This document shows, one piece after another, positions 10,656 to 23,301 of a stretch of 64,000 bases of DNA. Positions within the stretch are counted from its first letter, which is position 1; each line of letters opens with the position of its first letter. This DNA comes from Enoplolaimus lenunculus (taxonomy: Eukaryota; Nematoda; Enoplea; Enoplida; Thoracostomopsidae): the NCBI GenBank assembly GCA_030248215.1, contig JASANG010001025.1, positions 40,105 to 104,104 on the forward strand, read 5' to 3'. The notes beneath the pieces were generated by a model, which was not told the DNA's origin, searched no databases, and saw only the letters and a list, made by a program, of their open reading frames with translations. A program made the position numbers and the translations under genes.

Positions 10656-13280
10656 CTAATTTAGGCCAACAGCGGATTACGGCTATAATTCTAAGTTTAA
10701 AACACGGAATCAATGTTACTTTTAAGACCATTGCATTTATTTATCGGTTTGCGATTTGTGACTTCAGCAAAATTAACCGATTTTCGGCTTAGGATTTGGA
10801 TATGTTTCACTTGTGCTGATGATACACACATAGTGTTGTGAATATTTCAATACTTTTGGAGACTCATATACATTTTTCCGCATTAACGTTTAGGCTACGA
10901 TTCAAATTGCCTAAGCTCGCCTATAGTGAGCGTAGGCCTTCGTCTGGAGGATGTGCATGAGCCTTTATCGTCAATTTCGAACGAACGGGTCTATACTTAA
11001 AACTTGCAAAGTGCAATAATTTTATTGCGTTGTTTAGCTTAATTTTATATATGCATTTAGATAATATTAATCATGTTCATAGTACAACTAACGCGCAATA
11101 TTAAATTTTTACTAAAAAAGTTCAAAACAGTCACAGATTTGACAGCGTCTGAAAATATATAACTCTAGCCTACACTCAAATATGAATTGCGTATTTTCAT
11201 GGAAATCGTTGGGAAAGACATTAGTTAACTGTTCCAGCCTTCCAATTTATATTGTTAAAGCTGGAACGCCTCACATAAGTAATTTGGACAACTTCCCAAC
11301 TTAATGTGACGCAAGCCTAAATATATGAATAAGTAGGGTTGCAAATGTTGCAACCACGTTGACTTGTAGATCTGATTATCAAAAACACCAATATATACAA
11401 CCATTGAAAAAAGTAATCGCTATGCTCGGACGTGTATAATCGTAATGAATTTGAAAGTTTTTTCATGTTAACATTGAGATCTAGGTACAATACATTGCGG
11501 TCGAATATTGTGACATCATATTAAAGTTATGACGCGTGTGAAGGTAACGAGCGAAGTTTTTACGTGTTTGTCTAAAATTGGCAAGCTTGGTCCTTTATTC
11601 TATGCCTAAATAAATAGACCTAAACTGATGAAGCCGCGTCATCGTAGACGTTATCATAGGGACCGTATATCAAATAAATGTAGGATCTCTATTCAAATAA
11701 ACGACATGCTGCACAGTTTGTCTTAAAATTTTAATTCTTTTTTAAGTTTTCAAGACTGAAATGTCTAGTATCTCAGACATTAACAGTTTGAACAGCTTAA
11801 AACATATAAAAAATATCATTATATTTATGACATTAGTATAGGGTATTGACCATATAAGAATAACTTTTTTATTTTAATGTACGCAATCGCGTTGCGCTTG
11901 TATATTCTTGAGGGCGAATCACGGGTAGAAAATTTCAAAGTGTGTGTAAAAATTTGTGATTCTTTACCCATCTGGAATTTTGATAATCTACCAACAAAAT
12001 ATGTTTAACTATATTAGCCGGACGTTCCGTTGCTTTATGTTTCAGATAGGATCACGGTCTGTTTTTCCATATATCACGGTAGAAATGAAGATCTGCAATT
12101 GACTCAGGTAGCAAAAATCGACTTTCGTACCCTGTATATTTTTTGCTTGAGGGTTTCGCAATTTTAGTACCGATATTTTTTGTAGTTTATAAAATTTTTT
12201 ACGTGCAGTAGATTCCTTTTTAAATTTCAAGCAATTTTTGAAGTTTGTATTGTGGATTTTGTTTGAAGAAACGCTTAAAGGGTAACTCTGACTTGGGCGG
12301 ACTAGCAAATGTTACGAAGTGCAATCTTTACTGTATGCTCTTATATGTGCCAATTTTTTGAGGGGGTAAGTGTAATTTAGGAAGGACAGTACCAAGACGC
12401 GGTGGTGGTTAAGCAATCTTTACCGAATAACAGGTTTGCTTTAACTCATGGAGTCGGCTTCCGTGCCAAATATCTGTCACTATTTCAGATCTAATAGCCT
12501 TATGTTTTACACATTCGTACTAATTTCAGGGATATTTGTCTTAATTTTTCATGAATGATAGTGTTTAGTTAAAAAAATTTTAGACCAATCTTTGTGCCCG
12601 TAGTCGACGGGGCTGAGGTCCACTAGAAAATTTTTTAACCCCTTAGAAAATGTTCAACCTTGCTTGCAAGTAATCGAAAACGCTTGTATGCCCCTACTGA
12701 AAATTTTTCAGCCCCCCTTGCAAGCTGAGCTTCCGAAATAAAAGTCTGCAATTCAAGAGATATATATCTTGACGGTGTATTAAGACATAATTGTCATAAA
12801 ATTCAGACTATATTTCTTAAATGCCAGGCAATTTTTTGTGCACAGCCAGCAAGTGCTTCTATACAAAAACTAGACAATCCTATTGCTGTCGGTGATAGGT
12901 ACTATACGCATTTGAGAATACGAGTTCCGATATAGAACTAACACTTTCGATTCGTTTTGATCACTTGTTACAACAAGGTGGAAAACCCACGTTTATTTTC
13001 TATTCTATTCGCATAGATTTTCATGATTTAATACTTCAGCAAGCGTAAATAAACCACGTATATTGTCTATATATGACGTTGACCAAGTAATAATTCAAGG
13101 CCCTGAGCAGTCCAAAGTTGCCTTGCAACATGATCTGGTTTAAAATGGAATTTTATATGTCTGAACAACCAATATGATGTTTTGATTGGATATCTTGTTG
13201 CCTGGGTGACTGAGGTACTGCAATCTAAATCGTTGTCACCAGAAACAAAAGCTGTTTTCTGCGGCTGAGGGAAACTAAGG
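10656..13280. other. intergenic between convergent oxidoreductase and DB genes
   Basis: Low-complexity AT-rich sequence; no frame with splice support. It must hold both 3' UTRs. Confidence 0.5.
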
Positions 13281-16200
13281 TCATAGCAGCCCGAATACAA
13301 CCCTTAAAGGTATGGCAATTGCATTCAGCGCTAGTTGTGATAGCGGTTTGCGTTTCCGGTTTCGTTTCCGGGTCTGTTTACGTCGTTTACGTTCGGAAAT
13401 CAACCCGTAGCGTTTCAGTAATTTTCGCCGTCGTTTTTTTGCTTTCACATCGCCACTATAAAATACGCTGCTATGCGATGATTTTATCAAATTATCATTA
13501 TTATTATTATTATTATTATTATTCATATTTTTATTACTGTCAAGTGTTGCCGACGTAGTTGCAATTAAGTTTTGCGACAAATCAGTAGCGTTTGATGTTT
13601 TTTGAATTTTTGAGCCATTGCTGTTCTCTGCTCGGATGGTAACGTTATATTCACCGTCGGCAGCGTTTCCCATTTGAACAATTGTTGCGCGTCTCAGTAA
13701 TCCAGTACTGTGACACTGAATAATATCCATCAGTGCTGGAATGCATTTCAAATGTGCGAATGTCAAAGGACTTCCGGGTTCGTCTTGTCGGCAGAGTTCT
13801 AAGCATTGCGGTGTCGGTTCACCTTTGACGCGATGAACGTTTTTGGTTACACAACAATCGGTATTATCGCGTCCAGCACTGGCACAAGCGAATATTTGTC
13901 TAGCATGCTTGACAAGACTGCAACCGTTTTTGTGTGATTTGTACAACTGAAAATATACAAGACTGTGAGCTTTAGTAATGCTTTCAGCAACACAAAATAG
14001 CTTTCATGTTTTGAAAAAAAGCGTTGCAAATTGATGCTAAAATATTGTTTTGTCACACGTTAACAAGCAGCCCATGAAGGTTCCGAGAGACGGGGTACAC
14101 ATGCCTTGTATGATTCAGTTCGATACAGGTACAGGAACGCGGAGCTACATACATACTTTTGGACAAACAGAGGTAACCGGCAGCTCAATTTTGACTACGG
14201 GTGACGTCCGCCTACTGTCACTCCCATTAAAATTGTAAATGTTTGCAACAGTTCAGCTTGCGCTGATTCTATAATAACGACTGGCTTTCCATTAGCTTCG
14301 CTTAAAGGTTTTCTGAGCGTTTTCCGTTAATATCCCACCAGCCGGTGTTTATCGAAAAATCGTGGGATTTGAATGTTTTTGCATATTTGAGCTTCTTATG
14401 GCCTGCTCTGGTAGAGTCCTCAACAAAAGCTATACGCTTTATAATGATGGTTACAAAAATGTTGAAATAAATAAGCAGGGCAAAACAAGTATTTTTCAGA
14501 TTTAGCCGTTATTTTCTGTATTTGCCCCTTTACGTCTAATTTGAATGTCTCAACAAGTAATAGCCACTGAAATTGTGTAGATTAAATATAACCTGCTATT
14601 CCTACAGCTAAAAAGAAAATTACCATGAAATATGGCTAGATTTACTCAAATAGCTTCAAATAAAGTTTTTTTCATGTATTTTAAAAAGTTTTTCCAATAG
14701 TTGAAGACAAACTTTAATTGAGCCAGAACTTTGCACGCCAGTTTAAACAAGAATTTAGTCGTTGTATACCTACATGAATATTTTTTATTTCATCTGCGAT
14801 TCAGTTTCAAGCTAGAATTTGAAACCCGAACTCTAGCGTGGGAACCGTTTAAAATCGCTATTCAGCTATTGGAGTTTGGTGGTTGACCCCGAATTGGCTC
14901 TTACATTTTGTGCGGTTTTTGTGCTCTACATCGGCGTGAAATTGTTACACACTGTACATGGTGTATTGGTTGTGAAAGTTTGCAATTAGCTACTCACAAT
15001 AAGCACTGAGTAAGACTGCGTGATAACAAACTTACTGTTGACGTTGTAGCATTATATTGACAAACACCAGCATGAGCACATTTGTTTAGTCCTTGAAAAA
15101 TACAGCAATTATTGTAACGATAATTTGTAAACGCTTTCAGTATCTGAAAAACAACAATTTTTAAATTTTAATTTAATCTTATTCACCAATCAATAAAAAT
15201 AAATTTCGCATGAAATGCACACATACCTTTTGGTTAAACCATGAACGTACGTTTAGGTATGCATTAACTTTTTGCGCAAAGTCGAAATAAATTTTGACAA
15301 AATTTCATTGATTATTGTTAAAATTGGCGACAAAACGTGCTATTAACGGTCAGAAAGGCTTTGAACTTATAGTTTCTACTACAATTATTCAGTATGCAGA
15401 CGAGTAGGAAGTAAACGCATAAAAATAACGTAAAAGGATTTTAATCAAAATGTCAGAAAACGAATGAATATATATTTCAGTATAAAAGTTTAAAAGACGG
15501 GTTTTATTTCTGCTAATACAATTCAGGTATTGAAACGTTCACTAGTCCTGCTAATAGATTTATAAAAAATCAGGGAATACTGCTAAAAATGTTTTATAAT
15601 TTTGAGTTAAATTTGCTATTATTGCTTCAGATTAAATCATTGCCGCATATCTGTACTGAAAAACTGTAGAAGTGTCTTATAACTAGCCATAACCGTAAAA
15701 TAACGAATTTGCTGTATTTTTGATTACTAAAACAAAATAAACACTGTTACTGCAGTGATCCGAATAAGCGAGGGACTGATATTTATTTGGCAGCTCCAGA
15801 GGTTACTCCCCAATTATTCGGTTATGGACTGTAATTTATTTTCAACCCGCCCTTACTGATATATATAGTATTGCAATCATCCTTGAATTAAACGTTTATT
15901 CGTCTTGTATCAAAACTTTGTGCGATAATGCAAAGTTATACTTACGAATGTACTTACTTTCAAAGCTAAGTATGCTTTAAAGTTTCGAACTCAACTGTAT
16001 TTAGTGCTGGAGTCATTTATGCACTACAAATTGGGATAATTGATATCTACGGACTCTTATAAGGGATATGGACTCCAATTGATTGGTACTCACAATGGGG
16101 ACCCCTCTTATTACACCCTTCTCTTGTTCGCGTCACTACAGTAGTTATCGGAAACGGAATTCGTTATCTGCTTTACGACCAAAAACTGTTATATGTGACA

Positions 16201-17542
16201 TAATCTGCCCAAAACTTTTGGCCGGCCAGATCATTAAGCTAAAAACCTTTGCCTTCTTCAGAATAATCAGTGGATCGTTTGGATCAAAACGAATTTTGAC
16301 AAACGTTGCGCTCGCTCACCATAACTTTCACATTAGGATGTTGTATGCCTCTGTCAAAACGAAACCTTTAGTCAACTCTCGTATAAGCTAATTAAAATTT
16401 AAAAAACATTAAAACATTACATCGGCTTGTTTCTTTGCTTTTTCCAATTCTTGTTCAGCCAGTAAGTTGCTTTTGCTGAAGTTTTTGTCATCGTAATTTT
16501 CGGGATTGAAATTATTTTTCGAGTCACGCAACACCTTTAGTGGAACAATTTCTTCGGTTTTGTCTAAAACTGGCTGTTGTTGTTGTTGTTGCTTGCGACG
16601 TCGCGCGTTAACTGCATTCTGTAGAGCGTCGTTTAGCGGCTCTAGTGAAATTCGAGATATCTGGCCAATACGTGACCGCGGCTCTGGTTTTTGAAATAGC
16701 GATTTAATAAACTGAGCACTTCGTTCAAGAAATGTTTTCGGGGTCACTGGTGATGGCTCTTGTTGCGTTACCGGCTGCACACGCTGTTGCGGCGACATAT
16801 CTGGCGTCAAAGGGATCACAGGAATTTCGTGCACTGGCTGGTTTAACAAAAATTGCTGCTGAATTTGATGTTGTTTTTGTTGTTGTTGGAGTTGCTGTAG
16901 TTGTAGTAGTTGTTGTTTTTGTTGCGTTTGTTGTAAGTGACTTGATATTTGTAACGGGCGACGCGACGGTGAATCGCTTAAAGTTTCAATTGGCGATGCG
17001 AAATTGTTGTGTTTGTGGTCGCTATTTAAATTTAACGGACTTGGTACAACGCGAGGTGGCCGCGATACAAATACAACTTTTGGCTTTTTGGGCTGCTGTC
17101 GGAATGATCGTAGGTCATCGGCGAATTTTAATTGTTTTAAGGCAAGCTGACCACCGCCTGTATGTGTAGTGAGTCGGCTATTTTTAGATCGACTACTGTG
17201 TTGTCGTGGTTGCACATACGTCCAAGTAGGTGACAAATGATCACTTATTGATGAACCCCACCGATAAGTTTGTGACCCTTGACTGTTTGACTCCCAAAAC
17301 GAAGGCTCTCGATGGTCGTAATCGCACTGAGAACAAAGATTAGGACAAACTTTACGAAAAATTCGTTCTGCGCATCGAACGCATTCTATATTGACACAAG
17401 TTTGAGTTGAAGCTGTACTCGTTTGGCTGTTGAAATGTTTTCGGTGAGATGATAAACGCGGGCGAAACAAGCTAGTTCGTGCGCCAATTGCTATCGATAA
17501 CAACGTGTTGTAGAGTATGATATTTGGAAGTTCGGGATACAT
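13281..17542 (-). CDS. secreted DB-module protein, Gln-rich, basic C-terminus
   Basis: Predicted secreted protein of 631 aa from three minus-strand exons: 17542-16421, 15143-15036 and 13946-13281, all joined in phase 0. Residues 1 to about 22 look like a signal peptide. A small cysteine cluster follows (C49, C54, C57, C66, C70, C73). Residues about 195-245 and 325-333 are rich in glutamine. The DB module begins in exon 2 and ends in exon 3, with exactly 12 cysteines (387, 388, 396, 402, 419, 431, 441, 442, 458, 462, 478, 488); in this family they are expected to pair into disulphides. Exon 3 then has a GEYNVTIRAEN strand resembling an Ig/FN3 edge, a poly-Asn run, a very basic Lys/Arg block and a hydrophobic tail. 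DB function is unknown. The link from exon 1 to exon 2 rests on a weak donor (GAT|GTAATG), so two separate genes remain possible. Confidence 0.72.
13493..13523. repeat. (ATT)n microsatellite inside DB exon 3
   Basis: About ten trinucleotide units; on the coding minus strand they encode the poly-Asn run. Confidence 0.9.
15750..16141. mobile_element. Tc1/mariner-like MITE in DB gene intron 1
   Basis: Ends CTGCAGTGATCCGAATAAGC and GTTCGCGTCACTACAG, TA flanks, 392 bp. Inverted relative to 29469-29914 and more diverged. Confidence 0.75.
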
Positions 17543-18966
17543 AGCTAATACTAACGGAATTATGACGAAGACTGTTCAAAATTGTCCTAATTGAAGTGTT
17601 GCTCAGAAGAATAAGATATAACAAAAAAATCTGTGTACCAATCGTTAATTGCGATTCAAAAATTTGCAATGTTTTGAACCAAGTGATGCTACAGCGGTGG
17701 AAAATAAAAACATATTTCTTCGAATATGCACATATTTCAAAATGTACGCAAAAGACCACAGATAATTACCTTGAATAGAAACCTAAAAAGTAACCGACTA
17801 AAAACCGTTATTGATATTACGTTTATATACGACGGATTTTGCATTGACTCCAATTGCATAATTATGGAGTATTGGTGTTAAATTCATTTTGTGTCTACAC
17901 AGCGATTCTTCTGGCTTAAGTCCTAGGCGGCATTCGTATCAGCAGAATAAAATGACTAAATGAAGTCTATATCCGGCTAAGAATTGACTAGATAGTTGCT
18001 TAACCATTTGTAAACCAATGCTAGAAACTATTAAATTAAAACAACACCCAGCGCTTCGGAGTTCTTTGTAGTTGAAATACTGCAAAAATTCAGTTACAAA
18101 GTCTAAATTAAAATATTCACCGATTTGAAACTGCCACCAACATGAAGTATTTCAACATTTTATACGTTTGCCAATATAAACAGACTATCGCCTCTTGCGC
18201 CTTCTACACAGCAATTAATTTTTCGCTTAATTTGTATGCCAAAGTTTAACTGACACAAAAAAATTACTAATAATTCAGCAAAATTTGATTATATTTTAAA
18301 ATAATTAGTATATTTTTTATTCTCACGATACATTAACTCTGATAACGAATATGACAAACAATTGCTCATCCTGTCACTATCTCACACAACGCTGCCCTTT
18401 GAAATAAATTTTCCCATTGTTGGACAGAACATTTTCAGAACTTTGAACTATTAAAAACAATTCGAATAACACACGATTATATTCTGAAATGGTGCCCTTT
18501 TAGATAAAATGCGTGACATCAAAATACACGAGCATCTGAAAGGTCGAAATGTTTGACTGTGAAATTTATTTACATAATTTTATGATAAACATCTTTTTGG
18601 AACAAATTTGTGTTAAAGATATTTTTATTTGTCAGTTTTAGTATATTATGATGAAATATTTAGAAATTTAAGGATATTTAGTGCTAACTTAACAATTTTT
18701 TCATAAAAAAATTTTAATTCTCAATCGTCTTGCGGAAATGGAACTTTTGGATCAGCATTAATATGTGTATAAAATCCACGAGAATTCACTAAATACTTCT
18801 GTTTCAGGAGCGGTGACGTTAGAATACAAACTATGTTCCTCGTGCCACTCGACTGCTTTTATTGTAACCATATGTGTTATAAATAGCACTGCAAGTGAAA
18901 CTTCTGAGCTGACGCAACTCCAAACACAACAGGTTTTGATTGAATTTGAATACAACACAAAAAATC
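17543..18966. other. intergenic upstream of DB gene
   Basis: Probable promoter side of the DB gene. A weak exon-like open stretch on the plus strand at 18808-18932 has acceptor and donor dinucleotides but no partners. Confidence 0.4.
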
Positions 18967-19318
18967 ATGGGCAACCAGAGGTCTGCCTACGGCTTCGGTT
19001 CCAGCAGAAAATCGACCTCCGGCTCCGGTAGAATTTTTGCTGGAGGTTCCGGCAATTTGTATTGTGAAATTTTGCATAATTTTACAAAATTTATCTTATT
19101 GCAGCGTTTTGTTTTAACGTTTGGCACAAATTTGATGAAAGTTGCTGACAAACAATTTATCAACGCATCACAGGTACTTGCAAAAATAAAGAAATTAAAC
19201 ACCTATTTAACTACTTGATTTCGTCTAACGTCCGGCCTCACCTCGGGCTCCGGCTCCTGTAAGCTTTGTTCACCCGCGGATCCGGCTGCGGTTAATTTCA
19301 CCTCCAGTTGCACGCTGC
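18967..19318. mobile_element. short hAT-like MITE, GGCTCCGG-rich ends
   Basis: Related ends to the CAGGGTGCAACCGG family but with CTCCGG-rich termini and a shared core (AAAATTTTGCATAATTTTAC). Similar copies lie at 31088-31428 and 34213-34534. No coding capacity. Confidence 0.7.
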
Positions 19319-22300
19319 AAAAAATTGAAAATTCGTAAAGTAGGTAAATTAACCAATGTTTTAACTTACAATGTTTTAATATGGTTGTGTAACCCTCATC
19401 ACTATGAATTCGCTAGAAGCCATATTGCCATAGAGCGAGCCAGGGCAGTGATTGCCGTGCAGGCCAGATAACACACCCCTAATGACCGTGAAACATCTTA
19501 CTGGATTGACGTGAAGTATCTATTCCATAAAAAACCATCAGCTATTGATATATCTTGTTTAAATATATACATGACTTGAATTTCAAAAACCAATTCTACC
19601 ATAGGCGCAAACATTTAGCAGGGTGCAACCGAATATCAGTTTTGGATTCCATTATTTTGATGACTATCCGTTTTTAGTATCCGTTTACAGCCTGCCATTT
19701 CAGAATCGTTGTTCCCGTGGCTAGCAACTGTGACGATTGTTTATAATTCTTTACTTATAATCAGGCACTAAGTTATTTTTCATACCATCCTTTCAAAGGA
19801 AAAGGTATATTAAAATTTACGTCGTATGTGAAGTTTTACCGAAAAAATGTTTAAAAACCGAAATCGAGACTGTTTTTGTTCATTTTAATACTTAACCAAT
19901 ACCATTTTGCAGGAATGATTCTTCTCAATACTACACTATTAATATTAAACTGTTCTTCAATAAACAAAAAATATTAAGGTTATTGCAGATTTGCAATTAT
20001 TGATAAAAACGAAAAAATTGTACAGAAAATTGCGCAATAAAAATGTATTTTAGTGCGTAGAATCTACCGAGGTTAATGTTGATGTATTTATTACTTGACA
20101 ACGATTTCCGAAACATATTCGCTTTTTGAGGTTTATTTAAGTCGTAAAATTTATGAGACTTAAATTTCACGGGAATGTCAGTTGCGCCAACGGTATCATG
20201 CTGGTGTCAATTGTGCAACTTTATTTTAGTCTTCAATTTCTGCACCTTAATTGTTAAAATCAATAGACACATCTTAAAGTCAACACGGTGCAATTTCAAT
20301 CAATTGCCGTGCCTGAAGTTAAAACAAGTATTTAAAACATCGGTGGTAATTTTCACGGTAATGGAGTTTTGCGTTAAATAGCTCCAAACAATTTTACACA
20401 TGTAATTTACAAGAAACAACAACAAAATTTCAAACCCAACCAAATATAACGCAGAGGTATAGCACTGCGCAGTACCTGATCCGAAGTAAAAACAGGCAGT
20501 ATCAGGATAGTTTGGCGCGGTTAAAAACTGTCAATTTTTTTATCCATGTGATACAAATCTTTACCCGCGGGTATTCCACCGTTTTAAAATTACTTTGTTG
20601 ATAATGTCGTTAGGTAGTTAAATGATGTTAATTAGTTAATTTTTAGCAAATATCTGTATATATAAGGTGTTAAATCTATTGGTTAAGAGCTTTATTTACA
20701 GAATCTCGGTATTTCTTTCTCAAACTTCTACGAATAGTTTAAACGAAACGCATCAAACACACAAATGTTGTAAAACTATGCCAAGTTCAACTACCGAAAT
20801 TGGCGGAACCTCCGGCAGACAATCCACCAGAATCGGGGATGATTTTTTGCCGGAGCCGCATTTATTGTGATCCGATCCTACAGAGCCAGAATTGTAAATT
20901 TAATATCCCAAAAATTGTCCAGAGTGGCGAACTTGCGCACAGGATTGCAAATCAAAGCATAATTTTACGATGCAATTAATCAAAATTAAGACTCAAGTTT
21001 CAATACTTACTGACATAGTTCTGTTTAATTTCGGAAATGCTAAACTTGGAACAGAAAGTTCTTCTGCCGTGCAGCATAGCAAAAATGTTACAAACGATTG
21101 ATGATCAAATTAACAACATCAAGGTCGTATACAAACGGGTAGTCCTCGTAAAATTTCTGAATATAGACAATAACGAAACCACAATTACTATTAAGCGTTA
21201 AAATAGCTTTTTACATTACACGGATCTAAATTTTTAGTTAGTGCTACGCGTGCTTGTAAATATCTCTTACATTGTTATATACTCCCGAAATGAAATTTTG
21301 CGCTTGGCACCCCTGATCAGTATAAATGTTGCGCAATGATCGAGTCACAAAAGTACAGTTCGCAGTGTATTAATACATATAAAACTCAGACGAATATATG
21401 TGTACGACGTTTGTCTTAAAATTTGAACTTTGAATAACTGATGTTTTTTAGTATTTCAAATGTTAAGTAACTCGCTAAAACTAAAGTTACAGAACTCATC
21501 ACAATCAGTATACATGAGATTGTATCGGAAAACTTGAGTCCGGTTTGTCGTTTGCTCTTGATATGAAGAGAAATTAGAGCAGGAAGTTTACTCTGACCGT
21601 GATATACGATACACGTGGTGCTAGAATCAAAGCGTCTTTATATATGTCGTCTGAACTGAAGAGACAACAAAACTGAACGGATTGATGAACAGATTGATAT
21701 TGGCTGGGCTTTTAAAATCTTACTTTAAGTGACCCGCAGATGATCTGGGATAAGTATTCATTGTGCCTCACTAAAGAGCACACCACCATGTTATTCGGTT
21801 ATAGGCTTATTTATTTTTAATTGACCCCATGTTCGATGGACTCGACGCCGTATGCGTGTTGTTTGAGTGTCTGTTACATATTTGTGTAGTCTAAACCATT
21901 GTTCTGCTTTAGTCTCTTTTATGGTCATCCCGTCTACAGCATTTACTTCAAATATACGTATCTGATGTACATTATAAAGGTAATTAAGTAATTACTTAAA
22001 TCGTTATCTTAAAATAAATAAAGTTTTTGCCCAAAAACAAGCATGTCAACTTTGAGCCTATGTCGTAACTCCAAAGCAACATTTTGATTATTTCTAAGGA
22101 GGCGATATCAGTCAACAATAAACAAATTTTAATATATCTAATCTGATATTCTGTAACGCATCATATTTCGTTAGAAGCTTAAGTATTTCCTTTCAAAAGT
22201 AGTTTGAGACATGTCAAGTTGGCTGAGTAACTGTGCAGCGCTATACTTATTCAGTACGAGCCGAGTTAACAATGCAATTGTCTCAATTCGAAAAAAATTA

Positions 22301-23301
22301 TCGTAATTAGAAATAAACGTGTCAAACAAATGGATTAAATCCGAGTAAATGTATTGAACCGATCATTTTTTGGCTAAACTTTTTAGCTACAATCGCATGA
22401 ACGGATCAAAGTTAACTACCATGCGACGTCGTGTAAAAATTAATGCTGTTGCATTGTCTCGCGCTTTTGCACACTTTACCACAACAAGCTGAATTAGGTT
22501 TTGGTATCTAAATTAGGCTTATGTTAGGAAAAGACTTACATGTGCTTAAAGCCTAGTCTCAAGTCTTTGCCTCGGCTTTTTCCTAAATTTAAGCCTTAGT
22601 ATAACCTGATCATTAACTTTATATGTTGCAGGTAAAGTGTACAAGAGCCAAGTTCAAATTATGAAATTGTTTGCAACAAATAGAATCACTGCCTTCAATA
22701 TTAGTGAAACATCAAAACTTAATAACGAACTAAATTGATTTTATTGCACATAAGAGCAATAATAGAGTATACCAAAATAGCTGAAACTGCAAAACGTTTC
22801 TGCAGGCAAGTGTAGTGCACACACCAGATAGTTGGAAATAAAGCAAAAATCTTTAACAAAGTTACTTTGAATATGGATTGCAATGAATTAATCATTCTTG
22901 GACGGAACAGTGACAAACTCAATTTTGAAGCAACAAACGAAACGTATCAGAAAAACCTTAAACGTTTTTTTACTTCATCCAAGATATTTACCCAATGCCA
23001 AGCACCGCCCTAAGGCTTTTAAAAATCAAATTTTACTCGATACTGCCAAATTTTTGGATCATGTCTCTTTTAGGGGCGTCCCATTTTCTCACGGCAGATC
23101 AATAACATAGAACATGGCGTTTAATGGTTGCGCATAGGTTTCAGAGTTCAGACGAAAAATATAATACGTTTAAGCTAATGGTACGCCCCTAATGAACAAC
23201 ATTGTCCAATTTTTTTCAAATAAGGGTTTAGTGGCTAACCCTCACAAAATCGATTTTTGTTAAACGAGATGATCATAAGTAGATCAGTTTAGATTGCTTT
23301 C
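19319..23301. other. intergenic, repeat fragments
   Basis: Holds a CAGGGTGCAACCG left end at about 19620, a CTCCGG-type MITE fragment at 20780-20880, a worn Tc1/mariner-like piece at about 21730-21840 and the GCCTAAGC repeat. No gene supported. Confidence 0.5.
22495..22651. repeat. GCCTAAGC-type dispersed repeat, intergenic
   Basis: Shares TTAGGCTTA and the AAAGTGTACAAGA end with 3425-3560. Confidence 0.55.

Noticed and set aside
16732-17169. 145-codon plus-strand frame
   Set aside because: Shadow of the Gln-rich exon of the DB gene; the Val-rich run is the antisense of CAA/CAG codons.
18808-18932. Exon-like open stretch (41 codons) with AG and GT at its edges
   Set aside because: No partner exons, no family, and it abuts a MITE.
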